Shown here piece after piece: positions 39,201 through 53,211 of a stretch of DNA of 64,000 bases. Within the stretch, counting starts at the first letter, position 1. Every line of letters begins with the position of its first letter. Both the position numbers and the translations under genes were made by a program. Origin of the DNA: JACRCT01 sp036504155 (lineage in GTDB: Bacteria; Myxococcota; Myxococcia; Myxococcales; UBA5297). Location: NCBI GenBank assembly GCA_036504155.1, contig DASXVQ010000130.1:36135-100134 (forward strand). Reading direction: 5' to 3'. Below the pieces are notes generated by a model that was not told where the DNA came from, made no database searches, and saw only the letters and a list, made by a program, of their open reading frames with translations.

Positions 39201-42200
39201 GCACTTCGGCGCGCTGCCCGGGCAAGCCGACCCCGCCCGCCCCGCCCTCGTCGCCCGGGCTGCCGCCGCCCCGCCCGTCGTCGCCGCCCAGCCGGCGCCG
39301 CGCGCGGCAGGCTCCGTCGTCGTCTCCGGCGCCTCGCTCGGCCTGCCCGGCCGAAGCCACAAGGTCTTCGACGACGCCAACGTCGACCGCATGCTCGCCG
39401 GCGAGATGTTCATCGAGGCCATCCCGGCCGAGGTGCAGCGCCAGATGGTCGACCGCCGCGTGGTGCGCCTGGTGAAGGACGCCGACGGCAACGGCAAGTT
39501 CGAGACCATCTCCGACCCGTCCGAGGTCCTCAAGCTCGCCGGCCAGAAGGGCGAGTTCAACCTGGCGCAGGACTACGGCATCGCCCCCGAGCGCGTGGAG
39601 GCCTTCGACATCACCACCAAGCTGGCGGTCGCCGCCGCCCTCGACGCCCTGCGCGACGCCGGCATCCCGTTGGTGCGCCGCTACAAGCAGACCACCAAGG
39701 GCACGCTGCTGCCCGACCGCTGGACGCTGCCCGAGTCGATGGCCGACGAGACCGGCGTGGTCTTCGCCTCGGCCTTCCCGGGCTACACCGCGCTGCTCGA
39801 CGAGGTCGGCCGCTTCCACGAGGACCGCTCGCGCCGCGAACGCCTGGCGGAGCTGGTGGAGCTGCGCTCGCACTCGTCCGACGGCATCGCCGCCGAGCTC
39901 GACTCGCGCATCACCGAGCTGCAGGCGGAGATCGCCCGGACGGCGTACGCCTTCGACCGCAAGTTCCTCTTCCACGTGCTGTCGATGGGCCACTCGCAGC
40001 TCGCCGAGCTCATCGGCGCGCGCGGCCCCAACAGCTCGGTCAACGCGGCCTGCGCCTCGGCCGCCCAGGCGGTGGGCATCGCCCACGACTGGATCAAGAG
40101 CGGCCGCTGCCGCCGCGTCGTGGTCGTCAGCGCCGACGACATCACCAACGAGAAGATGCTGCCCTGGTTCGGCACGGGCTTCCTCGCCTCCGGCGCGGCC
40201 TCGACCGAGTCCGACGTCAGCAAGGCCGCCCTGCCCTTCGATCGCCGGCGGCACGGCCTCATCGTCGGCATGGGCGCCAGCGGCCTGGTCCTCGAAGCCG
40301 AGGACGCGGTGCGCGAGCGCGGCATGCGCGGCATCGTCGAGCTGCTGGGCGTGGAGGTCTGCAACAGCGCCTTCCACGGCTCGCGGCTCGACGTGAGCCA
40401 CATCGGCGACGTGATGGAGCGGCTGGTCTCCCGGGTGGAGAAGGAGCGCGGCATCGACCGCAAGGCCATCGCCGGCAACACCGTCTTCGTCTCCCACGAG
40501 ACCTACACCCCGGCCCGCGGCGGCAGCGCGGCGGCGGAGATCCACTCGCTGCGCCGGGTCTTCGGCGAGCGCGCCCGCGAGATCGTCATCGCCAACACCA
40601 AGGGCCTGACCGGCCACCCGATGGGCGCCGGCCTGGAGGAGGCGGTGGCGGTGAAGATCCTCGAGAAGGGGATCGTCCCGGCCGTCCCGAACCTCAAGGA
40701 GCCCGACCCCGAGCTGGGCGACCTGACCCTGTCCAAGGGCGGGCGCTACCCGGTCCGCTTCGCGCTGCGCCTGGCCGCCGGCTTCGGCTCGCAGATCGTC
40801 ATCACCCTGATGCAGAAGGTGAAGGGCCCGCGCCAGCTCGACGCGCGCGTCTACGAGCGCTGGCTGGCCGAGCAGTCCGGCCGCCCGTCCGCGCAGACCG
40901 AGATCGCCCACCGCACGCTGCGCGTGCGCGACGACGGCCCGCCGACCGCGGAGATGGCGAAGTCCCGCTGGAACTTCGGCCAGTCGCCCGCGCTGCTCGC
41001 CGAGCTCGACCAGGCCATGGCCGCCGTGGCCCCGGCCGCACCGCTCCCGGCTCCCGCAGCCCGAGCCGCCGTGGCTGAGGCAGCCGCCCAGCCGGTCGCC
41101 GATCCCATCGCCGAGAAGGTCCTCGCCATCGTCTCCGCGAAGACCGGCTACCCCCGCGAGATGCTCGCCCTCGACCTCGACCTCGAGGCCGACCTGGGCA
41201 TCGACACCGTCAAGCAGGCCGAGGTGTTCGCCGAGGTGCGCGGCGCCTTCGACCTGCCGCGCCGCGACGACATGAAGCTGCGCGACTACCCGACGCTGAA
41301 CCACATCATCGGACTCGTGCGCCAGGCTCGCCCGGACCTCGCCGCGGCGGCGCACATGGCCGCACCGGTGGCGGTTGCGGTCCCTGCGGCCGCCGGGACG
41401 ACGGCCGCGCCTTCGAACTCCATCGCCGAGAAGCTGCTGGCGGTGGTGTCCGCCAAGACCGGCTACCCGCGCGACATGCTCGCGCTCGACCTCGACCTCG
41501 AGGCCGACCTGGGCATCGACACCGTCAAGCAGGCCGAGATCTTCGCCGACGTCCGCACCGCCTTCGACCTGCCCCGCAGCGACGACTTCAAGCTGCGCGA
41601 CTACCCGACCCTGAACCATCTCATCGGCTTTGTTGCCCAGTTGCGGCCTGAGCTCGCGACGGCGGCGCCGGAGGTTTCGGCGCCGTCCGCCGCCCAGGCC
41701 CCCGCCTTCACGACGCCGGCACCCGCTCCCGTCGCCTCGGCCGCTGCCGCGACCGCCGACCCGGTGGCCGAGAAGCTCCTCGAGGTGGTCGCCGCCAAGA
41801 CCGGCTACCCCCGCGACATGCTCGCCCTCGACCTCGACCTCGAGGCCGACCTGGGCATCGACACGGTCAAGCAGGCGGAGATCTTCGCCGACGTCCGCAC
41901 CGCCTTCGACCTGCCCCGCAGCGATGACTTCAAGCTGCGCGACTACCCCACCCTGAACCACCTCATCGGCTTCGTCCGCTCGGTGAAGCCCGAGCTGGCG
42001 CCGGCCCCGGTGGCGGCGGCTCCGGCTGCTGCTGCGGCATCGGCTCCTGCCCCCGCGAAGCCCGCGGCGGGCGCCGACCCGGTCGCCGAGAAGCTGCTCG
42101 AGGTGGTCGCCGCCAAGACCGGCTACCCCCGCGACATGCTCGCGCTCGACCTCGACCTCGAGGCCGACCTGGGCATCGACACCGTCAAGCAGGCCGAGAT

Positions 42201-44871
42201 CTTCGCGGAGATCCGCGGGGCCTTCGACCTGCCGCGTCGCGACGACATGAAGCTGCGCGACTACCCGACCCTGAACCACCTCATCGCGCTCGTGCACCAG
42301 CTGCGCGGTGGAGCCGGCGCGCCGGCCGCCACGGCACAGGCCGCCGCGAGCACGGCCACGACCGACAAGCTCACCCCCGTCTCCGCCGTGCGCCGGGTCC
42401 CGGTGCCGGTGCTGCGCCCGGAGCTCGAGCTGTGCAAGCCCACCGGCGTCGAGCTCGGCGCGGGAAAGCGCGTCGCCATCCTGGGCGACCGCAACGGCGT
42501 CGCCGCCGCGCTGACCTCGGAGCTCGCCTCCCGCGGCGTCGAGCTGCTCTCGCTCGAGTCCGCCAACGTCGAGGACGAGGCCAAGGCCTGGCTCGCCAAG
42601 GGCAACGTCGACGGCGTGTTCGTGCTCTCCGCGCTCGACCCCGAGCCCGAGCTCGCCACCGCCACGCTGGACGAGCTGCGGCCGGTGCTCGACGAGCGGG
42701 TGCGCCGCCTGGCGCGCCTGGCCCGCGTGCTCTCGCCGTCCCTGAACCGCAAGGGCGCCTTCTTCATGGCCGCCACGCGGATGGGCGGCCTGCACGGCTA
42801 CGGCGCCGAGCCGACCGCCCTGCCCGTCTCGGGCGCGGTCTGCGGCTTCACCAAGGCGCTGGGCCGCGAGTGCCCGGAGATGCTGGCCAAGGCCGTGGAC
42901 TTCGCGTCCGACGCCGGCGCCCAGGAGATCGCCCAGGCGCTGGTGGCCGAGGCGCAGCGCGACCCCGGCGTGGTCGAGGTCGGCCGGGCCTACGGCTCGC
43001 GCCACGGCATCGGCCTGTCGGTGACCGAGTGGCCCACGTCCCAGCCGCGCAAGCTGGGACCCGACCACGTCTTCTTGATCACCGGCGCCGCCGGCGGCAT
43101 CACCTCGGTGATCGTGCGAGACCTCGCGGCGGCCTCCCGCGGCACCTTCTGGCTCCTCGACCTCGCGCCGCTGCCCGACGCCTCCAACCCCGACCTCGCG
43201 CGCCTGAGCGACCGCGACGGCCTGCGCCGCGACCTCTTCGAGCGGCTCAAGAAGACCAGCGACCGGGTCACTCCGGCGCAGGTGGAGAAGCTCATCGCCG
43301 GCCTGGAGCGCGACGCCGCGGTCCTGGACGCCATCCATGGCGTCGAGGCCGCCGGCGGCCGCGTGAACTACCGGGCGGTCGACGCCCGCGACCCGAAGGC
43401 GATGGACGCCGTCCTCGACGAGGTCAAGGCGCAGCACGGCAAGATCGACGTGGTGCTGCACGCCGCCGGCTTCGAGAAGAGCCGGATGCTGGCCGACAAG
43501 CCGCAGGAGGAGTTCGACCGCATCTTCGACGTGAAGGTGCTGGGGCTCGCCAACCTCCTGCGCGCCTCCGCCGGCATGCCCATCGGCGCGATGGTCTGCT
43601 TCTCCTCGGTCGCCGGCCGCTTCGGCAACCTGGGCCAGACCGACTACAGCTCCGCCAACGACCTGCTCTGCAAGGCGATGCTGGGCATCCGGCGCACGCG
43701 CCCGGAGACCAAGGCCCTGGCCATCGACTGGACGGCCTGGGGCGGCGTGGGCATGGCCACCCGCGGCAGCATCCCCGAGATGATGCGCCGCGCCGGCATC
43801 GACATGCTCGACCCGGCCGAGGGCGTGCCGGTCATCCGCCACGAGCTGGAGGCGGGCAACGCCGGCGAGATGGTCGTCGGCGGCGCGCTGGGCATGCTGG
43901 TGCAGGCCAAGGACGCCGAGGGCGGGCTCGACGTGGCCGCCGTCGCCACGCGCCTGGCCGAGCACCCGCTGCCGATGGTCAGCCGCGTGCTGGGCATGGA
44001 CCTCTATGGCGGGCTGGCCATCGAGACCGTGCTCGACCCGGTCGCCGAGCCGTTCCTGCACGACCACGAGATCGACGGCGTGCCGGTGCTGCCCGGCGTG
44101 ATGGGGCTCGAGGGCTTCGCCGAGGTGGCGCAGCTGGTGGCCCCCGACCACCGCGTCGAGAGCATCGAGGCCATCCGCTTCGAGGCGCCGATGAAGTACT
44201 ACCGGCGCCAGGCGCGGCCCGCGGTCTTCCGCTGCGTGCTGCGGCGCGAGGGCCCCGACCGCCTCATCGCCGAGATCAACCTGACCTCGCAGCGCACCCT
44301 GGCCAGCGGCGAGACGTCCGAGTCGCGCCACTTCACCGGCCGGGTGATCCTGACCCGCCAGGCGGCCGCGCAGGTCCAGACCGACGTGCCCTCGCCCAAC
44401 GGCCACCACCCGGTTTCCAACGACGCCATCTACCGCATCTACTTCCACGGCCCGGCCTACCAGGTCCTGGACGGCGTCGAGCTGTGCAACCACTCGGTGC
44501 GCAGCCGCTTCCGGGTGAACCTGCCGCCGGCGCTCGCGCGGCAGAGCCCCACCGTGATGGCCCCCCGGGTCATCGAGCTGGTGCTGCAGACCGCCGGCGT
44601 CTACGAGATCGCGCGGACCGGCCGCTTGGCGCTGCCGGCGGGCATCGAGCGCATCGTCTCGCACGCCACCCCGAGTGAGGACGCCCAGCTGTTCGCCGAG
44701 GTCTTCCCCAAGACCGACGGCGGCGACCTGCGCTTCGACGCCAAGGTCTGCGACGAGACCGGCCGGGTCTACCTGGAGATCACCGGGTACCGCACCTCGG
44801 CGCTGCCCACCGGCCTGTCCGAGGACCTCCTCAAGCCCCTGCGCCGCAGCCTCGAGGAGGCCACCGCTTGA
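36256..44871 (+). CDS. Iterative type I fatty acid/polyketide synthase, KS-AT-KS-ACPx4-KR-DH (PfaA-like)
   Basis: 2871 residues. KS1 (about 8-470): active Cys218 (DAACASSLA), His352 (EAHGTST), His392 (GHLKSAAG). AT (about 585-890): FPGQGSQ and Ser685 in GHSLGEYAAL. KS2 (about 1018-1540): Cys1266 (NAACASAAQAVG), His1414 in SHETYTP instead of HGT, His1454 in TGHPMGAG. Four near-identical carrier domains follow, separated by Ala/Pro linkers, each with LEADLGIDTVKQAE; the expected Ser is Thr at 1651, 1756, 1870 and 1976. KR (about 2080-2560): ITGAAGG, S2451, Y2464, N2468. C-terminal hotdog dehydratase with His2604 (DHEIDGVPVLPG). The order resembles PUFA and secondary-lipid synthases (PfaA), but KS2 lies where PfaA has none. 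No enoyl reductase or thioesterase is present. Confidence 0.92.
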   Translation: MEREDVGQRAVAVVGVSAILPDAPDAKAFWQNVLSGKDSITEVPRDRWDPADYWDPDPAAPDKTYCKIGAFVRGFTFDSLRFRIPPRVVSVMDPTQQWMLCCAREALLDAGHPDRGGLDPSKIAVVLGNALGGEQHEKTSMRAMLPEAVRGLREIPEFQGLPADVQEKLVRGMLANTGKRLPLITEDTMPGELGNVIAGRITNALDLGGMNFTADAACASSLAALQSAIGVLVSHQADAVVAGGVDRSMGPATYVKFAKIGALSPDGSRPFDAGANGFVMGEGAVAFILKRLEDAERAGDKIYAVIRGVGGSSDGKGKGITAPNPNGQILSIRRAYEQAGVHPRTIGLIEAHGTSTKVGDAAEAESLTRAFADSGLKPGSVALGSIKSQIGHLKSAAGAAGLLKAVLAVHHGVLPPSINLREPNPGIPFDRVPFYVNTRAQTWERPADAPRRAAVSSFGFGGTNFHVVVEEHVPGLLTKDRKATVAVKEDLVRTPDRGMLCLGAADVAGLRAKLAAPLDAARSDRVPAAGVAAEDLAAPERLVFTYASAADFKEKAEKTFPALDSRDPRLWKAMRLKGVYRGSGPAPKVAFLFPGQGSQYVGMLGRLREKEPIVRDTFAEADAVMEGKLPKRLTEYLFGSGDPEAMDLALRDTQVCQPAMLAVDLALLRLLAAHGIKPDMVMGHSLGEYAALVASGAMPFADAVLAVSARAKEMASVSIADNGKMASIFAPETQVREVLSQSQGYVVAANFNSRNQTVIGGATAAVEDAVKRFEAMGVKAVFLPVSHAFHTEIVAPASRPLRSVLARLNVQAPTVPLVSNVTGELYPSGPDSREKILDLLARQIAAPVQFVRGLETLYRLGARVFVEIGPKKVLASFAEDVLSDKPDVVAAFTNHPKKGDIESFAEALAGLYAAGLGRGQGQAQRPAAPDQDRPYEVSMSASDKSDRHGGLPLQAGGREAGYQELGRMFASFLETGFSSYQRHFGALPGQADPARPALVARAAAAPPVVAAQPAPRAAGSVVVSGASLGLPGRSHKVFDDANVDRMLAGEMFIEAIPAEVQRQMVDRRVVRLVKDADGNGKFETISDPSEVLKLAGQKGEFNLAQDYGIAPERVEAFDITTKLAVAAALDALRDAGIPLVRRYKQTTKGTLLPDRWTLPESMADETGVVFASAFPGYTALLDEVGRFHEDRSRRERLAELVELRSHSSDGIAAELDSRITELQAEIARTAYAFDRKFLFHVLSMGHSQLAELIGARGPNSSVNAACASAAQAVGIAHDWIKSGRCRRVVVVSADDITNEKMLPWFGTGFLASGAASTESDVSKAALPFDRRRHGLIVGMGASGLVLEAEDAVRERGMRGIVELLGVEVCNSAFHGSRLDVSHIGDVMERLVSRVEKERGIDRKAIAGNTVFVSHETYTPARGGSAAAEIHSLRRVFGERAREIVIANTKGLTGHPMGAGLEEAVAVKILEKGIVPAVPNLKEPDPELGDLTLSKGGRYPVRFALRLAAGFGSQIVITLMQKVKGPRQLDARVYERWLAEQSGRPSAQTEIAHRTLRVRDDGPPTAEMAKSRWNFGQSPALLAELDQAMAAVAPAAPLPAPAARAAVAEAAAQPVADPIAEKVLAIVSAKTGYPREMLALDLDLEADLGIDTVKQAEVFAEVRGAFDLPRRDDMKLRDYPTLNHIIGLVRQARPDLAAAAHMAAPVAVAVPAAAGTTAAPSNSIAEKLLAVVSAKTGYPRDMLALDLDLEADLGIDTVKQAEIFADVRTAFDLPRSDDFKLRDYPTLNHLIGFVAQLRPELATAAPEVSAPSAAQAPAFTTPAPAPVASAAAATADPVAEKLLEVVAAKTGYPRDMLALDLDLEADLGIDTVKQAEIFADVRTAFDLPRSDDFKLRDYPTLNHLIGFVRSVKPELAPAPVAAAPAAAAASAPAPAKPAAGADPVAEKLLEVVAAKTGYPRDMLALDLDLEADLGIDTVKQAEIFAEIRGAFDLPRRDDMKLRDYPTLNHLIALVHQLRGGAGAPAATAQAAASTATTDKLTPVSAVRRVPVPVLRPELELCKPTGVELGAGKRVAILGDRNGVAAALTSELASRGVELLSLESANVEDEAKAWLAKGNVDGVFVLSALDPEPELATATLDELRPVLDERVRRLARLARVLSPSLNRKGAFFMAATRMGGLHGYGAEPTALPVSGAVCGFTKALGRECPEMLAKAVDFASDAGAQEIAQALVAEAQRDPGVVEVGRAYGSRHGIGLSVTEWPTSQPRKLGPDHVFLITGAAGGITSVIVRDLAAASRGTFWLLDLAPLPDASNPDLARLSDRDGLRRDLFERLKKTSDRVTPAQVEKLIAGLERDAAVLDAIHGVEAAGGRVNYRAVDARDPKAMDAVLDEVKAQHGKIDVVLHAAGFEKSRMLADKPQEEFDRIFDVKVLGLANLLRASAGMPIGAMVCFSSVAGRFGNLGQTDYSSANDLLCKAMLGIRRTRPETKALAIDWTAWGGVGMATRGSIPEMMRRAGIDMLDPAEGVPVIRHELEAGNAGEMVVGGALGMLVQAKDAEGGLDVAAVATRLAEHPLPMVSRVLGMDLYGGLAIETVLDPVAEPFLHDHEIDGVPVLPGVMGLEGFAEVAQLVAPDHRVESIEAIRFEAPMKYYRRQARPAVFRCVLRREGPDRLIAEINLTSQRTLASGETSESRHFTGRVILTRQAAAQVQTDVPSPNGHHPVSNDAIYRIYFHGPAYQVLDGVELCNHSVRSRFRVNLPPALARQSPTVMAPRVIELVLQTAGVYEIARTGRLALPAGIERIVSHATPSEDAQLFAEVFPKTDGGDLRFDAKVCDETGRVYLEITGYRTSALPTGLSEDLLKPLRRSLEEATA

Positions 44872-45641
44872 TCGCCTGGGACCTGCGCAGCGCGAAGGAG
44901 CACCCGGCGCTCGACGCCGGGCTCCCTCCGCCGGGCCTGCTCTCGGCGCCCGAGCGCGTCTTCTTCGACCGCCTCAAGACGCCGCGCCGGCGCCGCGAGT
45001 GGCTCCTGGGCCGCTGGGCGGTCAAGGGCCTGGTCCGCTCCTTCCTGCACTCCCGCGGCGAGGAGTACACGGCGGCCGAGTTGACGGTCGCCCCGGACCC
45101 CTCCGGCGCGCCGTACGTGCTGGCGCCGTTCCGGGGCCGGCTGCCGCTGACCGTGACGCTCAGCCACCGCGAGGACCTGGCGCTGGTGGCCCTGATCGAT
45201 CGCCCGGAGGCGCCGCTGGGCGCCGACCTGGAGAAGTGCGAGAGCCGCTCCGACGGCTTCGTGGGCGACTTCTTCACCGAGAAGGAGGCGCAGGCGGCGC
45301 GCGCCTCGGCCGACCGCGACCGCTGCGTCACCGAGATCTGGTCGCTCAAGGAGTCCGCGCTCAAGGCGCTGCGCCTCGGGCTCACCATCGACACCCGGCG
45401 CCTCGAGGCCTCGCCGCGCGCCGCGGCCGGGCCGGGCTGGCGGGCGGCCACGGTGGACCTGTCGCTGCAGTTCGTGCGCTCGCGCGGCCACGCCTTCGTG
45501 CGCGACGTGGGCGGGTACGTCGCCACGGTGGCCTGGCTCGGGCCGGGCCCCGTCGACGTGCCGTCGGCCGAGCTCAGGGGCGGAGCGGTCCTGGACGAGC
45601 CTTCGGCCGGGTACCCGCTGGGAGAGGAAGCCCTCGCATGA
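44868..45641 (+). CDS. Sfp-type 4'-phosphopantetheinyl transferase
   Basis: 257 residues from a TTG start that overlaps the synthase TGA (TTGA), so translation is coupled. Sfp-family motifs: TLSH with H100, the magnesium-binding GADLEKCES region (D120, E122), then FFTEKEAQ and the WSLKESALKAL motif (W158, K161, E162, K166). It transfers phosphopantetheine from CoA to carrier domains. Position makes it the dedicated partner of the synthase. It must recognise four carrier domains whose acceptor position is Thr, so its specificity is of interest. The length of the tail after residue 200 is longer than in minimal Sfp proteins. Confidence 0.92.
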   Translation: MIAWDLRSAKEHPALDAGLPPPGLLSAPERVFFDRLKTPRRRREWLLGRWAVKGLVRSFLHSRGEEYTAAELTVAPDPSGAPYVLAPFRGRLPLTVTLSHREDLALVALIDRPEAPLGADLEKCESRSDGFVGDFFTEKEAQAARASADRDRCVTEIWSLKESALKALRLGLTIDTRRLEASPRAAAGPGWRAATVDLSLQFVRSRGHAFVRDVGGYVATVAWLGPGPVDVPSAELRGGAVLDEPSAGYPLGEEALA

Positions 45642-45761
45642 GCCCCTGCCGCAAGGCCGGGGACGCCGCAGGACGGGCGGGACCTTCTGCCCGCCGTTGG
45701 ACGCAGTACACTGCCGAATTCTGGGCGCCTTCCTAGGGCCTCCACGGGGCGGGAACGACTC

Positions 45762-51416
<5,655 letters not shown>

Positions 51417-51440
51417 GCCGCGCCCCCGGTCGCCGGTCCT

Positions 51441-51473
51441 TCGGCCGTCAGCCTCCCCGAGGCTGGCGGCCGA
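51441..51473. terminator. Strong bidirectional terminator hairpin
   Basis: A 15-base-pair stem (one G-T wobble) with a three-base CCC loop lies between the convergent carboxylase and glycerophosphodiesterase genes and is followed by a short T tract on the + strand. It fits as the end of the lipid cassette transcript and of the leftward transcript. Confidence 0.75.
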
Positions 51474-51482
51474 CGCCTTTCG

Positions 51483-52268
51483 TCAGTCCGCCACGCCGAG
51501 CCCGTCGAGCGTGTCCAGCGTCTCGCGCGGCTTGTTGGTGATGAGCACGTCCACGCCCGCGGCGCAGCAGCGCGCGAGGTCGGCGGGCTCGTCCACCGTC
51601 CAGGCCGCCACCTTCAGGCCCCAGCCGTGCCAGCCGGCGACCGACTCGCGCGTGCACAGGCGGTGCGGGACGTGGAGGGCCGAGGCGCGCATCGCCACCG
51701 CCGCGCCCAGGCGCAGCTGCACCCGCTGCGAGGCGTCGACCAGGACGCCGATGGGCAGGTGCGCGGCGAAGAGCCGGACCCGCGCCAGCGACAGCGGGTT
51801 GAACGAGGAGAGGATCAGCTCCTGGCCGGGGTCGGCGCGGCGCAGCTCGCGGCTGACGGCCCAGGCCAGGCCGTGGTCGCGCAGCGGCGGCTCGCACTTG
51901 AGCTCGACGTTGCAGATCGCCCGCGACGGCAGCGCGGCCAGCGCCTCGTGCAGGGTCGGCATCTTCTCGCCGGCGAAGCGGGGGCCGAAGCGGCGTCCCA
52001 GGTCCAGCGTGCGCAGCCGCGAGAGCGGCGTCGCGGCCACCCGCAGGTGCTCGCCGGCCAGGCGGTCGAGCCAGTCGTCGTGGCAGACCACCAGCTCGCC
52101 TGAGCCGCAGCGCATCACGTCGAGCTCCACCCCGTCGGCGCCCTGGCGGATCGCCTCCTTGAAGGCGGCGACGGTGTTCTCGGGCGCGTCGGCGCTGGCG
52201 CCGCGGTGCCCCAGCACGAGCGGACGATCGGACCGCGTGGGATAGGCCTGCATCAGCCGGGCGGGCAT
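51483..52268 (-). CDS. Glycerophosphodiester phosphodiesterase (GDPD/UgpQ type)
   Basis: 261 residues, a complete TIM-barrel GDPD. Catalytic motifs are GHRGASADAPENT (two active His/Arg/Glu sites), VELDVM (metal-binding Glu-x-Asp) and VCHDD, with FNVEL-like NVELK and AWTVDEPADL and TNKP at the end. It hydrolyses glycerophosphodiesters to glycerol-3-phosphate and an alcohol. No signal peptide, so cytoplasmic. A neighbouring function to the lipid cassette is possible but it reads in the opposite direction. Confidence 0.93.
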   Translation of the reverse strand: MPARLMQAYPTRSDRPLVLGHRGASADAPENTVAAFKEAIRQGADGVELDVMRCGSGELVVCHDDWLDRLAGEHLRVAATPLSRLRTLDLGRRFGPRFAGEKMPTLHEALAALPSRAICNVELKCEPPLRDHGLAWAVSRELRRADPGQELILSSFNPLSLARVRLFAAHLPIGVLVDASQRVQLRLGAAVAMRASALHVPHRLCTRESVAGWHGWGLKVAAWTVDEPADLARCCAAGVDVLITNKPRETLDTLDGLGVAD

Positions 52269-52310
52269 GGCGGCGGCATGCTACGATTCCGCCTCGCGTC
52301 GATCAACGAA

Positions 52311-53195
52311 TCAGGACTTGCGATGCCCAGCTTCGACCTCTCCCGCGACGAGCTCCTCTTCCTCATCCTCGTCCTGGCGCTCGTCGTGCTTCCCAGCCGC
52401 CTCTCCTGGCTCGGCAACCTGGCCGGCCGGCTGGTCAAGGGACCGCCTCGCGCCTAGCGCGGGTCCCGCGAGCTTTCGCGCCAGCGCCCGCATGTCGGCG
52501 TGCAGCGCTCCGTCGCCGGCGATGGCCAGCAGATCCGCGCGCTCGAGCTGCGGCAGGATCTTCAGGCCCACCTCGGGCGGCGTGTAGGGGTTCATCGCCA
52601 GCGCGCGGCACACGTTGCGGCGCACGCACCAGCTCCTCGCCCGCCAGATCTCCATGAGCACCGGGACCCGCGCCGGGCGGCGCGCCGCGATGCGCACCAC
52701 CTGCTCCTCGGTGAGCCGGGGGTTGAACAGGAGCTCGCGGATGACCCGGGCGTCCGGCTCCATGGCGAAGCGCGCGATGCGGTCGCCGTCCACCTTGCGC
52801 GCCAGCATCTTCTTGTGGCCCAGGGTGAGCTGGCCGATGACCGGGTCGGGCTGCTCCACCAGGTCGGGGTCGACCTCGAGCGCCGGGGCGCTGCGCACGA
52901 ACAGGGCCGCGACCTCGCTCACCCCGAATTCGGTCGCGGCGTCGAAGACCCGGCCGCGCGCCTCCGGGGAGAAGAACTCGTCGGGGCCCCAGGACAGGGC
53001 CCGCGTCGCCAGGACCAGCGCCTTGCCGGCGCGAGGCGACGACTTGGCCTTCGCCACCAGGACCCGAAGCGCATGGACGGCCTCCACCGCGTCGAGCCGC
53101 GAGATCGCCTTGGCCGCAGCCACGTCGCCGGTGCTGCCGACCTCCAGGCCGGCCAGCGCGTCGATCAAGGCATTGGCCGTGGCGTTCGACGCCAA
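52311..53195 (-). CDS. Alpha-solenoid protein with LRV-type repeats
   Basis: 294 residues from a TTG start with GGAGGAG immediately upstream. Repeats of about 24-30 residues such as DARVIRELLFNPRLTEEQVV and RRNVCRALAMNPYTPPEVGL match the leucine-rich variant style (N-P-x-T/L-P/T-E-E/V). This predicts a right-handed superhelix that binds other proteins. The acidic 45-residue C-terminus is antisense to the TatA-like miniprotein and its composition is unlike the rest, so the true end is uncertain. It lies 16 bases after the MJ0042 zinc-ribbon gene and is probably co-transcribed with it. Confidence 0.65.
   Translation of the reverse strand: MASNATANALIDALAGLEVGSTGDVAAAKAISRLDAVEAVHALRVLVAKAKSSPRAGKALVLATRALSWGPDEFFSPEARGRVFDAATEFGVSEVAALFVRSAPALEVDPDLVEQPDPVIGQLTLGHKKMLARKVDGDRIARFAMEPDARVIRELLFNPRLTEEQVVRIAARRPARVPVLMEIWRARSWCVRRNVCRALAMNPYTPPEVGLKILPQLERADLLAIAGDGALHADMRALARKLAGPALGARRSLDQPAGQVAEPGEAAGKHDERQDEDEEEELVAGEVEAGHRKS
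52323..52457 (+). CDS. TatA-like miniprotein, 44 residues
   Basis: A 44-residue ORF with high GC3: an N-terminal polar stretch, one hydrophobic helix (ELLFLILVLALVVLP) and an amphipathic tail (SRLSWLGNLAGRLVKG). The pattern of helix, hinge Pro and short L-G-rich amphipathic helix resembles TatA/TatE. It lacks the long charged tail of TatA. It overlaps the 3' end of the gene on the other strand by 135 bases, so only one of the two 3' ends may be fully coding. Confidence 0.45.
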   Translation: MPSFDLSRDELLFLILVLALVVLPSRLSWLGNLAGRLVKGPPRA

Positions 53196-53211
53196 GGAGC
53201 TCCTCCGGCGG

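Noticed and set aside
41101..42300. Possibility that the repeated carrier region is an assembly duplication
   Set aside because: The four copies differ in linker length and sequence and in several codons, including ACC versus ACG at the key Thr, so they are independent domains.
51418..51440. An attachment site or insertion boundary after the lipid cassette
   Set aside because: No direct repeats, tRNA end or integrase are present; the structure here is an ordinary terminator.
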